Assembly: GCF_051622035.1 (NCBI RefSeq)
Contig: NC_135355.1
Location: 28,862,986-28,926,985 of the forward strand
Length of the DNA stretch: 64,000 nucleotides
Reading direction: 5' to 3'
Origin: Arctopsyche grandis
Lineage: Eukaryota > Arthropoda > Insecta > Trichoptera > Hydropsychidae
Part shown: piece by piece, positions 46,218-56,495 of the stretch
Layout of the letters: each line of letters starts with the position of its first letter
Numbering within the stretch: the stretch's first letter is position 1
The notes under the pieces: model-generated
Told to the model about the DNA's origin: nothing
Databases searched by the model: none
What the model saw: only the letters and a program-made list of their open reading frames with translations
Position numbers and translations under genes: made by a program

Positions 46218-46605
46218 TTGCGTAGGGGTGGGTGGAGGATCCAAGTAAAAGGCCAACAGTCGTTTCACAGCATTTATTGATGATTAAGGAGATACACGCA
46301 CTGTCACTGCTCAGTCCAGAATGACATGGTATCGCCTAAGTACCGCCTTATAAGGGGTAGATCTCTCAGGACGTCTAATCTGTTAACCTACTGTATAGTC
46401 ACGTATTCGGATATGTATTCCCACGGTATGAGAAGTGCAGTCATTGTTTAGCTTTCATGCACTTAGCTTGTCGCTAATCCTTAAAACCACTTACCCCGGT
46501 CACACGGTCTCTCAGGACGCTACCCGGCCTAATCCGATCGCAATTACTCGGCGGCTCTGTTTAGTATACGTAATAAAAGTTTGAACGTGGTGAACACTTC
46601 CCTAC
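46218..46605 (-). mobile_element. Solo-LTR-like insertion with 5-bp duplication
   Basis: The segment is bounded by AAGTG at 46213-46217 and at 46606-46610. On the minus strand it starts GTAGGGAAGTGTTCACCACG, contains AATCATCAATAAATGCTGTG (polyadenylation-like) and ends CACCCACCCCTACGCAA. The 388-bp length, 5-bp duplication and AATAAA suggest a solo LTR, although the canonical TG...CA ends are not cleanly placed. Related fragments are at 2048-2140, 15735-15845 and 53019-53376. Confidence 0.5.
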
Positions 46606-46773
46606 AAGTGGAAAACAAAAATATTTCCCTGTGTCAACTGTAATTTGAACTAGACAAATGACATTTTTCCAGCGAAAAGAATGAGTGTATGCAATCGATA
46701 ACTCAAAAGTCGTTTCTTTTTTATTTGTGACGTTTTTCTTCTAGACTGACGATATAAAATAACTGGGTCTACC

Positions 46774-47015
46774 TCACGAGCCGGATTGTGAAATTACCGA
46801 AAACGCAAATATCGGAAGGCAAATATCGAAAATCGAAAGATCTTAAGTCGAAAGATCAAAAAAAAAGGGTGCATGGTAAACAGTACATACTCACTTAATT
46901 TTCGCAGGATACAACAGGAACAAGAGGAACAGGCTTTTCCTCCCTTCATCTTTCGATTTTCGATCTTTGCCTTCGGATATTTGCGTTTTCCGGCGTTTCA
47001 CATTCGGGCTCGTGA
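46774..47015. mobile_element. MITE with about 70-bp TIRs, TCACGAGCC ends
   Basis: The left arm TCACGAGCCGGATTGTGAAA, followed by GAAAACGCAAATATCGGAAG, is inverted on the right (TCACGAGCCCGAATGTGAAA, followed by GAAAACGCAAATATCCGAAG). The arms end at an AATCGAAAGAT word, leaving a central region of about 100 bp without an open frame. Confidence 0.75.
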
Positions 47016-47159
47016 CGGAGACCGAAAATACTAACTACATGGGATAAATGAAACATATTTTTGCCAGCCAAATCATATTACAACTGGTAAATATGTACAC
47101 TTTGACTGTAACATTATTTTATTTTGTTATTTGTTATTTTGTTTTTTTTGTGTTATATT

Positions 47160-47235
47160 TTTTGACCATTGTGGCGCTTTAGGAATTCCTGTTATGCCAC
47201 AATGGTCTGTTTAGAATAAATAAATAAATAAAAAG
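47160..47235 (+). repeat. LINE/SINE 3' stem-loop with (TAAA)n tail
   Basis: GACCATTGTGGC (47164) pairs with GCCACAATGGTC (47196) around a loop holding TTTAGGAATTCCTG, followed by AATAAATAAATAAATAAA. The layout and loop resemble the SINE tail at 12430-12475, but the stem sequence is different. No coding part is left. Confidence 0.5.
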
Positions 47236-47274
47236 CAAACCAAACTTTAGAAAAAAATGTCCCTTTCTCAAATA

Positions 47275-47578
47275 CCTCGCATGACAGATTTGGTTTTCGC
47301 CCGGCAAATCAAACGTCAAATGGGCTGCCAGTAACAAAAATAAAATTTGACAAAAATAAATACCGACCCTAACAACCTAATCTTAATGAATATGGCCAAC
47401 CCTAACTTAACCTAACCTAAACTAGCCCTTAAATAAGTGTTGGCTGCTAAGATATTACGATTACAAAGTGAAAATGTAACTGGTTATGATTTCACTGAAA
47501 CGTCAAATTTTATTTTTGTTACTGGCAGCCCGTTTGACGTTTGATTTGCCGGGAGAACGCCGATTCTGTCGTGCGAGA
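47275..47578. mobile_element. Long-TIR MITE carrying the core of another MITE
   Basis: Termini of about 75 bp (CCTCGCATGACAGATTTGGT, CCCGGCAAATCAAACGTCAA, GGGCTGCCAGTAACAAAAAT) are inverted at 47514-47578. TA lies on both sides (47273-47274 and 47579-47580), as in Tc1/mariner-type MITEs. The centre (CCAACCCTAACTTAACCTAA; then GAAAATGTAACTGGTTATGA) is the core of the unrelated-TIR MITE at 18761-19050. Confidence 0.75.
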
Positions 47579-47579
47579 T

Positions 47580-49890
47580 ATTGATATTGAGATGTTGATT
47601 TGATATTAAATGTATAATTGGGCACTCGGTAAATATCGCAATTCGGATCAACGGAATTAATAATTTAAAAGATTAATCTTTTTCAAAAAAAGTCTTTTGT
47701 TTTTGTCGGCGGATCATGTGAACGAAGTGATATGCCGCGTCTCTTTCCACGTTATACGATTCCAAGGGGAGAAAGAGGAGCATGGTGAGTGAGTACTTCG
47801 TTGACACGTACGCACGCACGCACGCACGCATTTGACAATTATTACATACGATGTGATATTTCAATTGGTTTAGCATTACTTTGTTGACTTTCCACTTTTT
47901 ATGTATGATTTGTGAGTGAAAATTTCTTCCATTTCCAGTTTAAAATTTTGTATTGCTGCCAGTTAATTTCGCACTGAATTCTTTCAACTGCGTAATTGGA
48001 AATCGTTTTTAAGAGTAACCAATTCGAGAAATTTCGCCATTAAGTCAACAACTGCGACGATTAGATAAAATAAAGCGAATGCCAACATTGTATAACATGC
48101 GTTTACATTTTGATTTCAGCGTAGCTTCTGAAATGAAAAAAATATTAAAAGTACATATGTAGATAGCACAGACATTACACAGTTAAATTTTAAGCAAACA
48201 CATTTACACTTAATATAATATATATTTTAATAGACGAATTTGATACATTTATAATATTGAAACATTGATGACTAGAGCTATTTGAACGGCTCATGTAAAA
48301 ATATCACATTGAACATGGATTTAAAGTTTCTTACACACTGAGAGAACACAAATTAACTTTATAATACAATACAATACAATATGCATAATATAATGTAACA
48401 CACACATACATATATGTAATATTTTAGGCTCTTTTGAAACTTATGCACAGACATTTACATACACAGAACGTTAATAAAGCATCCATTAATAATAACTACA
48501 GAAATGTACACATTATAATTATCTATTGTTTATACAAACATAAGTAACGATTTAAATTGAGATAGACACATATAAAAATATAGCTTTCGAATGAATTCAT
48601 GAATACGTATTGTTGACGATCACTTTATTTTTGGGCTCTCAAAATAAGGATCGCAATAATACATATTGCGTGATTTAATCATCTACACAAACATATTGAA
48701 AAAAATTTTATATTAATTTGATGTTTGGGAAAAATCCTCGCATTATTATGAAAGTTTTACTAATAACATACTTATCTACATACAATATTATAATGAAAAC
48801 ATATTTGAGACGTCTTCCACAAATATTGACATTGAAATGTATATTTAATATACTTACATATATGGATACGGTACAAACAATGGTTAATTAAACATTGATT
48901 TGAATACAGTTAATACATTGATCGTACAAACAAACAAATTTAAATTTAATTAAGTATTAAAGTTTTCAATGCGTAGTAAGCAATTTGCATATACATATAA
49001 TATCTATTACATAAAATATAATATGTACAATATATGAATTTATAATGAAAACGCGGTACCTAAATACATACATATTAATATATAAATTGAAAATTTACAT
49101 ACATACATACTATTTACAAAAATCATTGATATTTTTTTTCATTCTTATTAAAGAATCACATGTAAATAAAATATTACATTAGTTTAGAAATTAAATAATA
49201 TTTTTAAGAGTGAAATATATGTACATATGTACATACATATGTACACACTTTAATATTCCAAAACAAGGCACTTTTATGAAAATGATTTCCACTTAAAAGT
49301 CAAATATTATATTTGTTCACAATAAGCGACACTAGATTTTACACTACTTAAATATACATATATCACTTTCTGTATTTATTTTCACAATTCAGAAGTGAAA
49401 GTGTCAATTTTTGATATGCCCACCTATTATTTTATCAACGTTGTTAATTTTCACAAACTATCGGTGTAATGTTTTAATCTTTTAATTATCCTTTTTGAAA
49501 TACATATAAAATAAATGCTAATTAACATGAACGGCTTAAAAGTTTCGGCATCTTTTACACCACAATTAAATTTATTTTAATTTTATTATTTTCAAACATC
49601 ACAATGGTTTCCAGATTTGATATTTCGTTTTGTGTCTGTGATCTTTGTGTTTTGAATTTCATGAAAATTTCCTTCCATTGTAAATGGAATTTATTAGCTA
49701 TTCTTTGTTGCGAGTGGGTAAGTATTTTAGCGTGTCAGAGCTTACCAAGCCAACCGCTATAAATGTTTCGCTTCCAAACATCTGACTGTTGTTCATTTAA
49801 AACAGTACAAGACAAAGTTTTCACTCAAATTAATATGTGGAAAATAATCATATTATATTATTCAGAAGATACTCATACGTTTTTCACATT
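47580..49890. other. No gene seen; AT-rich with microsatellites
   Basis: There is an (ACGC)n run at about 47809-47829 and numerous TACATA/TATGTA patches (48400, 49085, 49218-49248). No exon-like open frame is present. Confidence 0.5.
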
Positions 49891-49899
49891 CAATCAATT

Positions 49900-50170
49900 A
49901 CACTGAGCAACAAAAAAAAAATCACGTTTTTGAGTTACCAGAGCGGAGACTAATCAATCTTTACTAAGTTTGACTCACTAAATTCGAATATGATAATGAT
50001 TTTTGTTGGTTTACTCTCATTTACGAGATATGAGCGTTTAAAAAAAATGCGCGATTTTTACAGTTTTTTGGCTTTTGCTGTCTTACTCAAAATCTAGTAT
50101 TGTTGTGCTCAAAGTGAGTATTGGAATCAATAGTCAGATGTTTTTTCTATTGAGTTCGTTTGTCAGTTTA
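49900..50170 (+). repeat. CACTGAGCAACAAAAA element, 5' part
   Basis: CACTGAGCAACAAAAAAAAA, then GAGTTACCAGAGCGGAGACT and AATGCGCGATTTTTACAGTT, match the first half of the element nested in both arms of the large inverted repeat (57412-57899 and its mirror). Similarity stops near 50155, after TCAGATGTTTTTTCTATTGA. The right terminus is missing. Confidence 0.7.
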
Positions 50171-50387
50171 TTATTTTGGGTACACTAAAACTGACGAGAT
50201 TGGTTCTTGTTTTAACGAACGAAATGTTCATTTGGACATATAACATTACGCCAAAAAGTAATTTTTGAATATAATGTCACTCGGGAGCTCAGAATATCAA
50301 CAAAATCTAGCGATTTTATATTTTCTGAATAGAAATTCTAATATTATATACATATATAACATATACATATATAATATACATATATAA

Positions 50388-50559
50388 CAGTGGCGTGCCG
50401 TAGAAATCTGCCTGTTTTTGTCGCACAGCCTAACTCATGTGTGCGCGAGCAGGATATAAGGGGACTCGGTATAACGTCACCTAGCACCCTTGTATCCTGC
50501 TCGCACACATATTAGTAAGGCTGTGCGATAAAAACGGAGATTTCCACGCCACGCCACTG
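50388..50559. mobile_element. hAT-type MITE, CAGTGGCG ends (copy 3)
   Basis: The element runs from CAGTGGCGTGCCGTAGAAAT to CCACGCCACGCCACTG, with the same internal inverted repeat as copies 1 and 2 (GAGCAGGATATAAGGGGACT against CCTTGTATCCTGCTC). The flanking octamers ATATATAA and ATACGTAC match at 5 positions. Confidence 0.75.
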
Positions 50560-50564
50560 ATACG

Positions 50565-52540
50565 TACATAGAAATTTGAAAGAATAAAGGAGGTTTGTAA
50601 AAAGTGTACCTGTGCATGTTAACTCAAACTCAAATCAACATCTAAACGAATTCCAGAGATATTATTAATGAAAATGCTAGACATATTATCTTAAAAAAAT
50701 ATTGGCACAATGTACTTATGTATGTACATATAGTTTAATTTTGTTTATTAAGTGGATATTTAATTCTCAATAAAAGTGTTTTCATTTTCAAAATACTATT
50801 TTATTATTTTCGCTTCAGCCTGTATTGTATGTATTATATATGTGTTTGTTTTATTTTGAAATTTTGATCCAAGCAAAGTTTTCCTGGAATACCCAATTGA
50901 TTCCAGATTGATGATTCTTCGCCTTCCTGTTCATTTTGACCTGGTGTAAAAGCACCCATGTGACACCAACACCAATGCCAAGTTTACGAGACGGAGTGGA
51001 AAAATTTATGAGCGCGTCTCGGTCGAAACGACCCCTATACATCGAGTCGAGATTTATTTCAACAATGTAGCTGGATCTCAATCAAGAATGAAGCATGTAT
51101 TGATGTACATCGGTACGTATACATACTATTATCGTCAGAATTCACTGCAAACTTTCTTTCAACACCAAGTGCTAAATTGTCCTATGAATTTTAAGTTTTT
51201 ATTTAAATATGACAGCGGACTTTTGATTTCAAAAACCTTTTAAGAATAATATCTTTATAATATACATATGTACATATGTATGATTGAAATCTGTGGTAGA
51301 TCCAATCGATTTATTTAATTGGATTATTTTTTTGTATAATTAATTTATACGTGAAATCATATATGCGTACGTGGCTATGGTTGTATTTTATGTTTAAAAT
51401 TTGCATAAAAAAATAAATTATGAAACTTAAATTTCACCTTCAATATGTACCTACACTGCAGTCTGCAGTAGACCCAAGAAGAATCTTTGTGGTTTTGACT
51501 TTCAACCCTTGAAAATGCCTAGAAGGCAATTTTTTCCCAAGTAGACACGCTTTGTACGTAATATGATACAGTAGAAACATGTTATCATTAATTTAAAAAT
51601 ACACTGAAAAAGCTTTATAAAGCAAAATAAACGAGATTTTCAACAAAATTCCTTTCAAATTTATATACGCTCAGTTATTTTAGAATATGTAGGAATAATT
51701 AAGTCAGCTTTTGAACATTGATATTATTTCAGTTATTTGATAATTTCCAGACGGTACTGAATAAATATTTTTATTTAGAGTGTAATTATTATTCGTGAGT
51801 TCAAAAGGAAACGATGAATTCGTCGTCTACATTGTATAATATTTGTTGCTTAATGATCTCCAAATCGTTTGTTAGGCATTGAATGAAAATACATAATTAT
51901 TTTGAGAGTCAGCCTCAATCGCCAATTAAGAATTTAGCTTCAAAGTAACAACGTTTTGAACGTTTAATATAATACATATATATATTTATTATATGAATAT
52001 AAATATAAATAAACACCACTGCCTTAAACTCTGAAAAACATTATTGTGAAAAATGAAAAATTAGCAGTCGTTAGAAAGCCTTTACTGTCATTCAAGTATT
52101 TTAATTAAAAAAAGTGTATATTATAACGCAACTTAAACAAACGAGTTTTCTTTTATATATTATTATTTCATTTAATAAATTTAATATCCCAGAGTTCATT
52201 TGTTTCAATTTGCAATGAATTTTTATATTATAAAAAATGTTTTTAACTAATTCAGACGTTCTCAATAAATGGCATTTCACACAGTCATACATTAGGACTA
52301 TTTTAAAATATGTTTTAGATAACTTTCATATTACAAACACATTCAAACACATAAAAACTTAGGTATATGTACATATATACTCGTATATGTAAGATTTCAT
52401 ATATTTATTTTTTGAAAACTGTCATATCTGAGACAAAATGTTCTTTTGGAAACATTTTTTTTCATTATCTGTTTGAAAATATTTATGTAGATGATCGAAA
52501 AGGTTAACGTTGGGTTGAACCGTGTTTGAATGTTGAATTT
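50565..52540. other. No gene seen; probable 3' flank of the GPCR gene
   Basis: AT-rich. A 76-codon minus-strand frame at 50851-51081 has mixed composition (MRSSYIVEINLDSMYRGRFD) but no recognised domain. Because the GPCR terminal exon ends at 52611 on the minus strand, part of this region may be its 3' UTR. Confidence 0.4.
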
Positions 52541-52610
52541 GGTATGGTTAGGTTAGGTTAGACCGTCTAACTTAGACGTGTTCCCGTGGTGATCCCACGG
52601 TCCTCCGGCG

Positions 52611-52804
52611 CTACACTTGCGTCATCTGCGTCTTATCAGCACCGCCATTGGCATCACCGTCTCCATCACCGTCATTCTGTGAAACCGGAAGCCATCTTGG
52701 TCTGAACAATTGGGCAAACGTTGCCCGAAACTGTCGACTCATAGTACAGTACAGGATGAAGTTGATTGCGGAGTTCACCAGGGCGAAAATGTCCATCAAT
52801 TCAC
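52611..52804 (-). CDS. Rhodopsin-like peptide GPCR, last exon (myosuppressin-receptor-like)
   Basis: On the minus strand, acceptor TTTCCTGCAG precedes xGT-GAA-TTG-ATG-GAC, giving ELMDIFALVNSAINFILYCT, then MSRQFRATFAQLFRPRW and an acidic/Gly tail ending KTQMTQV with TAG at 52613-52611. NSAINFILYC is the seventh-helix N-S/P-x-x-N-F-x-x-Y motif of class A receptors. The C-S-Y-T-type MSRQFRxTF sequence that follows is the cytoplasmic helix 8, and this wording is close to insect myosuppressin (DMSR-type) receptors, so that subfamily is likely but not proven. Such receptors bind FMRFamide-related inhibitory peptides. The exon enters in phase 1. Helices 1-6 must lie further upstream on the minus strand (above 52804), and none was recognised in this window. 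Confidence 0.8.
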
Positions 52805-53015
52805 CTGCAGGAAATAAAATAGTGTTAGAACATTTAAAACGGCTTCAAATAGTCAAATTTCAGTAATGATAAGATAAGAAATTTATATTACGCATGAAAT
52901 TGTACAGGTCGAAATATAAAATAAATAAATGTGGGGGTCAGAGAAATGTAATAGTAATAAAAGTGGCGTTAGGTGTCATAGTGTTGGAAAGTTATGGCTT
53001 TATATGCTTTATATT
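52805..53015 (-). other. Start of the GPCR intron (3' side)
   Basis: Intron sequence upstream of the terminal GPCR exon, ending in TATTTCCTGCAG on the minus strand. It is AT-rich and non-coding. The intron probably extends past the right edge of the window, which would place the SINE cluster and the large inverted repeat inside it. Confidence 0.5.
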
Positions 53016-53018
53016 TGC

Positions 53019-53376
53019 AATCGGATTAGCCCGAGTAGCATCCCAGAGACTGTGGGACCGTTATAATTGGTTTCGAGGATTATCGGCAAACTAAGTGCAT
53101 GTAAGCTAAACAATGGTGACCGAGTTGGCCGTTATTGGTCCCTTCTCAGAATTGACCGATACCTTGGTACCGTGGGACCGAATGTTGTGGGAATACATAT
53201 CCGAGTACGTGACCATAACAATAGGTAAACGAATCAGACGTCGAAGATGTCCTGAGAGACCTGCCCCTCATAAGGCGGTACTTCTGGACTGAGCACTGGT
53301 GGTGTGTGTATCTCCTTAATCATCAATAAATGCTGTGAAATGACTTTGGCCTTTTACTTGGATCCTCAAAGCAAAT
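53019..53376 (+). repeat. LTR-like copy, diverged
   Basis: It runs from CGGATTAGCCCGAGTAGCAT through CTAAGTGCATGTAAGCTAAA, GGGAATACATATCCGAGTAC and TCATCAATAAATGCTGTGAA to TTACTTGGATCCTC. This is collinear with the minus strand of 46218-46605, lacking its first about 70 and last about 15 bases. A duplicated GTGGGACCG segment is inserted at about 53150-53185. Confidence 0.6.
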
Positions 53377-53863
53377 ATATTTATATGGCTATCACCATGC
53401 TTAATTAGTTTCAGCCACAGTCATGTGTGGTGACGATGATTTCCATATTTGAAGAAATGATGGAAAAATTTTTAGAAATAATCGTACGAACTTATATTGA
53501 TATGAAGATGCCTCTCACCGATAAGGTCTACGTACGCATCCCGTGCCACACTTTTGAGTATGTTCATACCATAAAGAATTTCGTGAACCGTATGAATTGA
53601 ACTCAACACAGATACATGTAATAATAATGATAGAAGTGGCTTTAGGAGTCATAATGTTCGAATTAGTTTACGCCACAGTCGTCATTGTGCATCATTGCAC
53701 ATCATCAAAGTGTACATTGTGCAACTTTAAACGATGCACTTCCCCATTTTGCGAGTAATATGAACAAATGTCTGTCAAATTGTTCAAACAAACATCCACA
53801 GTGACATATTTACAGCAATTTATAATCAAATTGGTGAACCTCAAGACGCTGAAGATTGGCAAA

Positions 53864-53995
53864 AGAGATAGGAAGGAGATGCCAATTTTACAGGAACCGT
53901 TTCAATGAAAATCAGAAAAATTGGCAAATTCTGTTAATAGCGATCGACCTGGAGTCACAAACCAAGGTCTGGCCAGCAGCGGGACTCCAGTGTCC
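53864..53995 (-). repeat. SINE fragment, first of a cluster
   Basis: GGAACCGTTTCAATGAAAAT, AAATTGGCAAATTCTG, CGATCGACCTGGAGTCACAA and GGTCTGGCCAGCAGCGGGAC follow the minus-strand order of the SINE body. It has neither tRNA head nor tail stem-loop. Confidence 0.65.
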
Positions 53996-54079
53996 ACTGT
54001 CAACTCGTGACCATTCCACTCAAAATCATAATTTTTATTTATTTATTTTATTTTTATTTTATTTTTACATACATATATA

Positions 54080-54508
54080 CCAGGAAGGCCTTACAGGTAA
54101 ATCCCAATGCGCCTTCCTGGCCAATTACAAATTACAATTACAATTACAAATGCAGCATTTTTATTACAAGTCGTTGAATTACGAGACACTGAAAAACTCG
54201 CAAATTAACGAGACATCTATGAATTATACATACATTTTATTGTACATCAATCATACTTCAAATAGTGGTGACATAGTAGGTAAGAAGGATTTTTAGCCAA
54301 TTTTTTTTCCGGTAACCGTTTCAACAATGAAATCAGAAAAAATTGGCAAAATCTGATATGAAACGATCAACCTGGAGTCACAAATCCAGGTCTGACCAAC
54401 AGCATACTCTGAAAAATTCTTTTTCATTCGAGGCCCGGGCTCAGGGATCCAACCCGGCGCCTCTCGACGCTAAGCAGAAGCTTAACGACCGAGCTATACT
54501 GCTGGCTA
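54080..54508 (-). mobile_element. Full-length SINE (minus strand), cluster copy A
   Basis: The plus strand starts with the inverted tail stem-loop CCAGGAAGGCCTTACAGGTA and ends at the inverted tRNA-like head GAGCTATACTGCTGGC. The body includes TCAAATAGTGGTGACATAGT and GATCAACCTGGAGTCACAAA. The minus-strand B box is degenerate (GGTTGGATCCC). The copy is very similar to copy B 100 bp further on. Confidence 0.8.
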
Positions 54509-54602
54509 ATATGCTAACCACTAGTCTGCGCGGCTGGTTAAGATGTAAGCTTTAGCCTACATATTTTTATTATTATTATTATTTTTTTATTTTACATATA
54601 TA

Positions 54603-55013
54603 CCAGGAAGGCCTTACAGGTAAATCCCAATGCGCCTTCCTGGCCAATTACAAATACAAATGCAGCATTTTTTTATTATAAGTCGTTGATTTGCGAGACA
54701 CTGAAAAAACTCGCAAATTAACGAGACATCTATGAATTGTACATAAATTTTTATTGTACATCCATCAAATTTCAAATAGTGGTGACATAGTAGGTAGGAA
54801 GGATTTTTAGCCAATTTTTTTTTCCGGGAACCGTTTCAACAATGAAATCAGAGAAAATTGGCAAACTCTGATAGGAAACGATCAACCTGGAGTCACAAAT
54901 CCAGGTCTGACCAACAGCATACTCTGAAAAATTCATTTTCATTCAGGGATAGAACCCGGCACCTTCTTGACGGTAAGCAGAAGCTTAACGTCCGAGCTAT
55001 GCTGCTGGCTGGC
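54603..55013 (-). mobile_element. Full-length SINE (minus strand), cluster copy B
   Basis: The order is the same as copy A: CCAGGAAGGCCTTACAGGTA, then AGTCGTTGATTTGCGAGACA, TTCAAATAGTGGTGACATAG, CAACCTGGAGTCACAAATCC, and the head ending GAGCTATGCTGCTGGC. Copies A and B share the preceding TTTTACATATATA, so the pair may have arisen by duplication of a segment of about 520 bp or by two insertions into the same AT-rich target. Confidence 0.8.
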
Positions 55014-55372
55014 TGTATATTTGTATAGTATATGTACATATACTATACAAATATACCTTACTAGCGTATTAAATTATTATAACAATGGTAAAACAGGGCA
55101 CGCTTGGTAATATTTTGAGATGAGTAGTTCGTGAAAATTCCTTTTGATCATCGTGAAATCTCTTTTCAAAATATTACTCGGGTGGTTTGGTTCCACATTA
55201 GTATGTATGTATGTACATAGAAGCCTCCTCTTCCATGCGATAAGAGCCACAAAGTGCCGTCAACTAAATGTTGAAATTCCATGTGAATCTATGATATTGT
55301 CAAATACAAACAATTATGTGGCTCAAATGTAACTATTATATACACACACACACATATATACACATATATGTA

Positions 55373-55380
<8 letters not shown>

Positions 55381-55432
<52 letters not shown>
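55381..55432. repeat. (TA)n microsatellite
   Basis: About 52 bp of TA, extended on both sides by CACATATATGTA-type sequence. Open frames across it are artefacts. Confidence 0.95.
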
Positions 55433-55434
<2 letters not shown>

Positions 55435-55438
<4 letters not shown>

Positions 55439-56490
55439 TGTATATGTATGTAAAAGTAGCGTGTGTGTGTTTTGTCGCATGTTTTTGATTGTTAGTACAA
55501 AAAATGTGAGATTAATTTTAAACATCAATCACAATCATACGTCTTTGAGTAAATCGAACCGACCGATGTCAGAAACAAAATTAATTAATTCAGGCCACGT
55601 CTAATCGGTTTAACCACGCGTGTTTTCCTAGAAAGCTTCAATGTACATACATATATGTACATATGTACATTTGTAAATGTATTCTGTATATACATATATG
55701 TATGCGCCTTCGCGGTTAATTAGCGAAAACGAAATCGTAATATTCGTTACGAGAATCCGCCTCACTCTTGTCCGTCGTTAAGGTTTTTAATTCGTTTGCG
55801 GTTTCGGAGAGGACCAAATTGGACAGCGTCACATTTAGGCAAATGGCCTTTTTCTTGTTTTGCATTTTCGTAACGACGTTATTAACACAGCGACGTTCGC
55901 TTTGTTAAAATTTTTGTCACGGTTTCGAATAAACCTCAAATCCCTCAATTATGTCTTCAGCAATGTAAAACTACTCAGTTAGTTGCTGGCAACAATATAT
56001 GTACATAGTATACACCGATTCTAAAAGAATGAACCTTTGTTATATACATACATATGTATGTATATAAGTATGAACATATGTATGCCCACCTCGTACAATA
56101 TAAAAAAAATGATTAAGAATATATCTATTTTTATACATTTTGATCAATATTTTAACAGTCGGAATTTTATACCTTGTGAAGAAACAGTATTATATTATAA
56201 ATATTTAATTTCATTACCCATGTCCCAGAACATAGCTCTAGGCCACAATGACCAGACCAAATGTATAAAAATGTGAGTGACTAAGAAATCACCGGGTGTG
56301 AGACTATCTTACTGCATACATTCCTCGGAATCTGGAAGTGTCAGTTAGTTCATTATAATTTTCATTTTTATCGTTTAAAAATGTTTCTATTTCTTCAATT
56401 AAGCTCACAAATCAGCAATCTCAATCACAATGGCAACTTTGCGGCTCCTGGCTAGTGTGGAGAGTGTGAAGAGTGCAGCAAGGATCGGTA
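55435..56490. other. No gene seen
   Basis: AT-rich with TACATA microsatellite at 55640-55700 and 56042-56065. A block at 55695-55950 has somewhat more balanced composition (GGTTTCGGAGAGGACCAAAT) but no convincing open frame. Confidence 0.4.
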
Positions 56491-56495
56491 CGTGA

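Larger units (their letters stand above)
45413..47112. mobile_element. 1.7 kb DNA element with about 35-bp TIRs, host of three insertions
   Basis: The left end TGTAACAGTAAAAGTGTATT continues into ACCAGTTGTAATAT. The right end, inverted, is TGTTACAGTCAAAGTGTACA continuing into ACCAGTTGTAATAT. A partial inverted copy lies at 32832-33285. Its interior is broken by the palindromic MITE 45497-45782, the LTR-like piece 46218-46605 and the MITE 46774-47015, leaving roughly 800 bp of its own non-coding sequence. Confidence 0.55.

Noticed and set aside
55289..55604. Open frames over 55289-55528 and 55368-55604
   Set aside because: Both are translations of the (TA)n microsatellite giving alternating Tyr and Ile.
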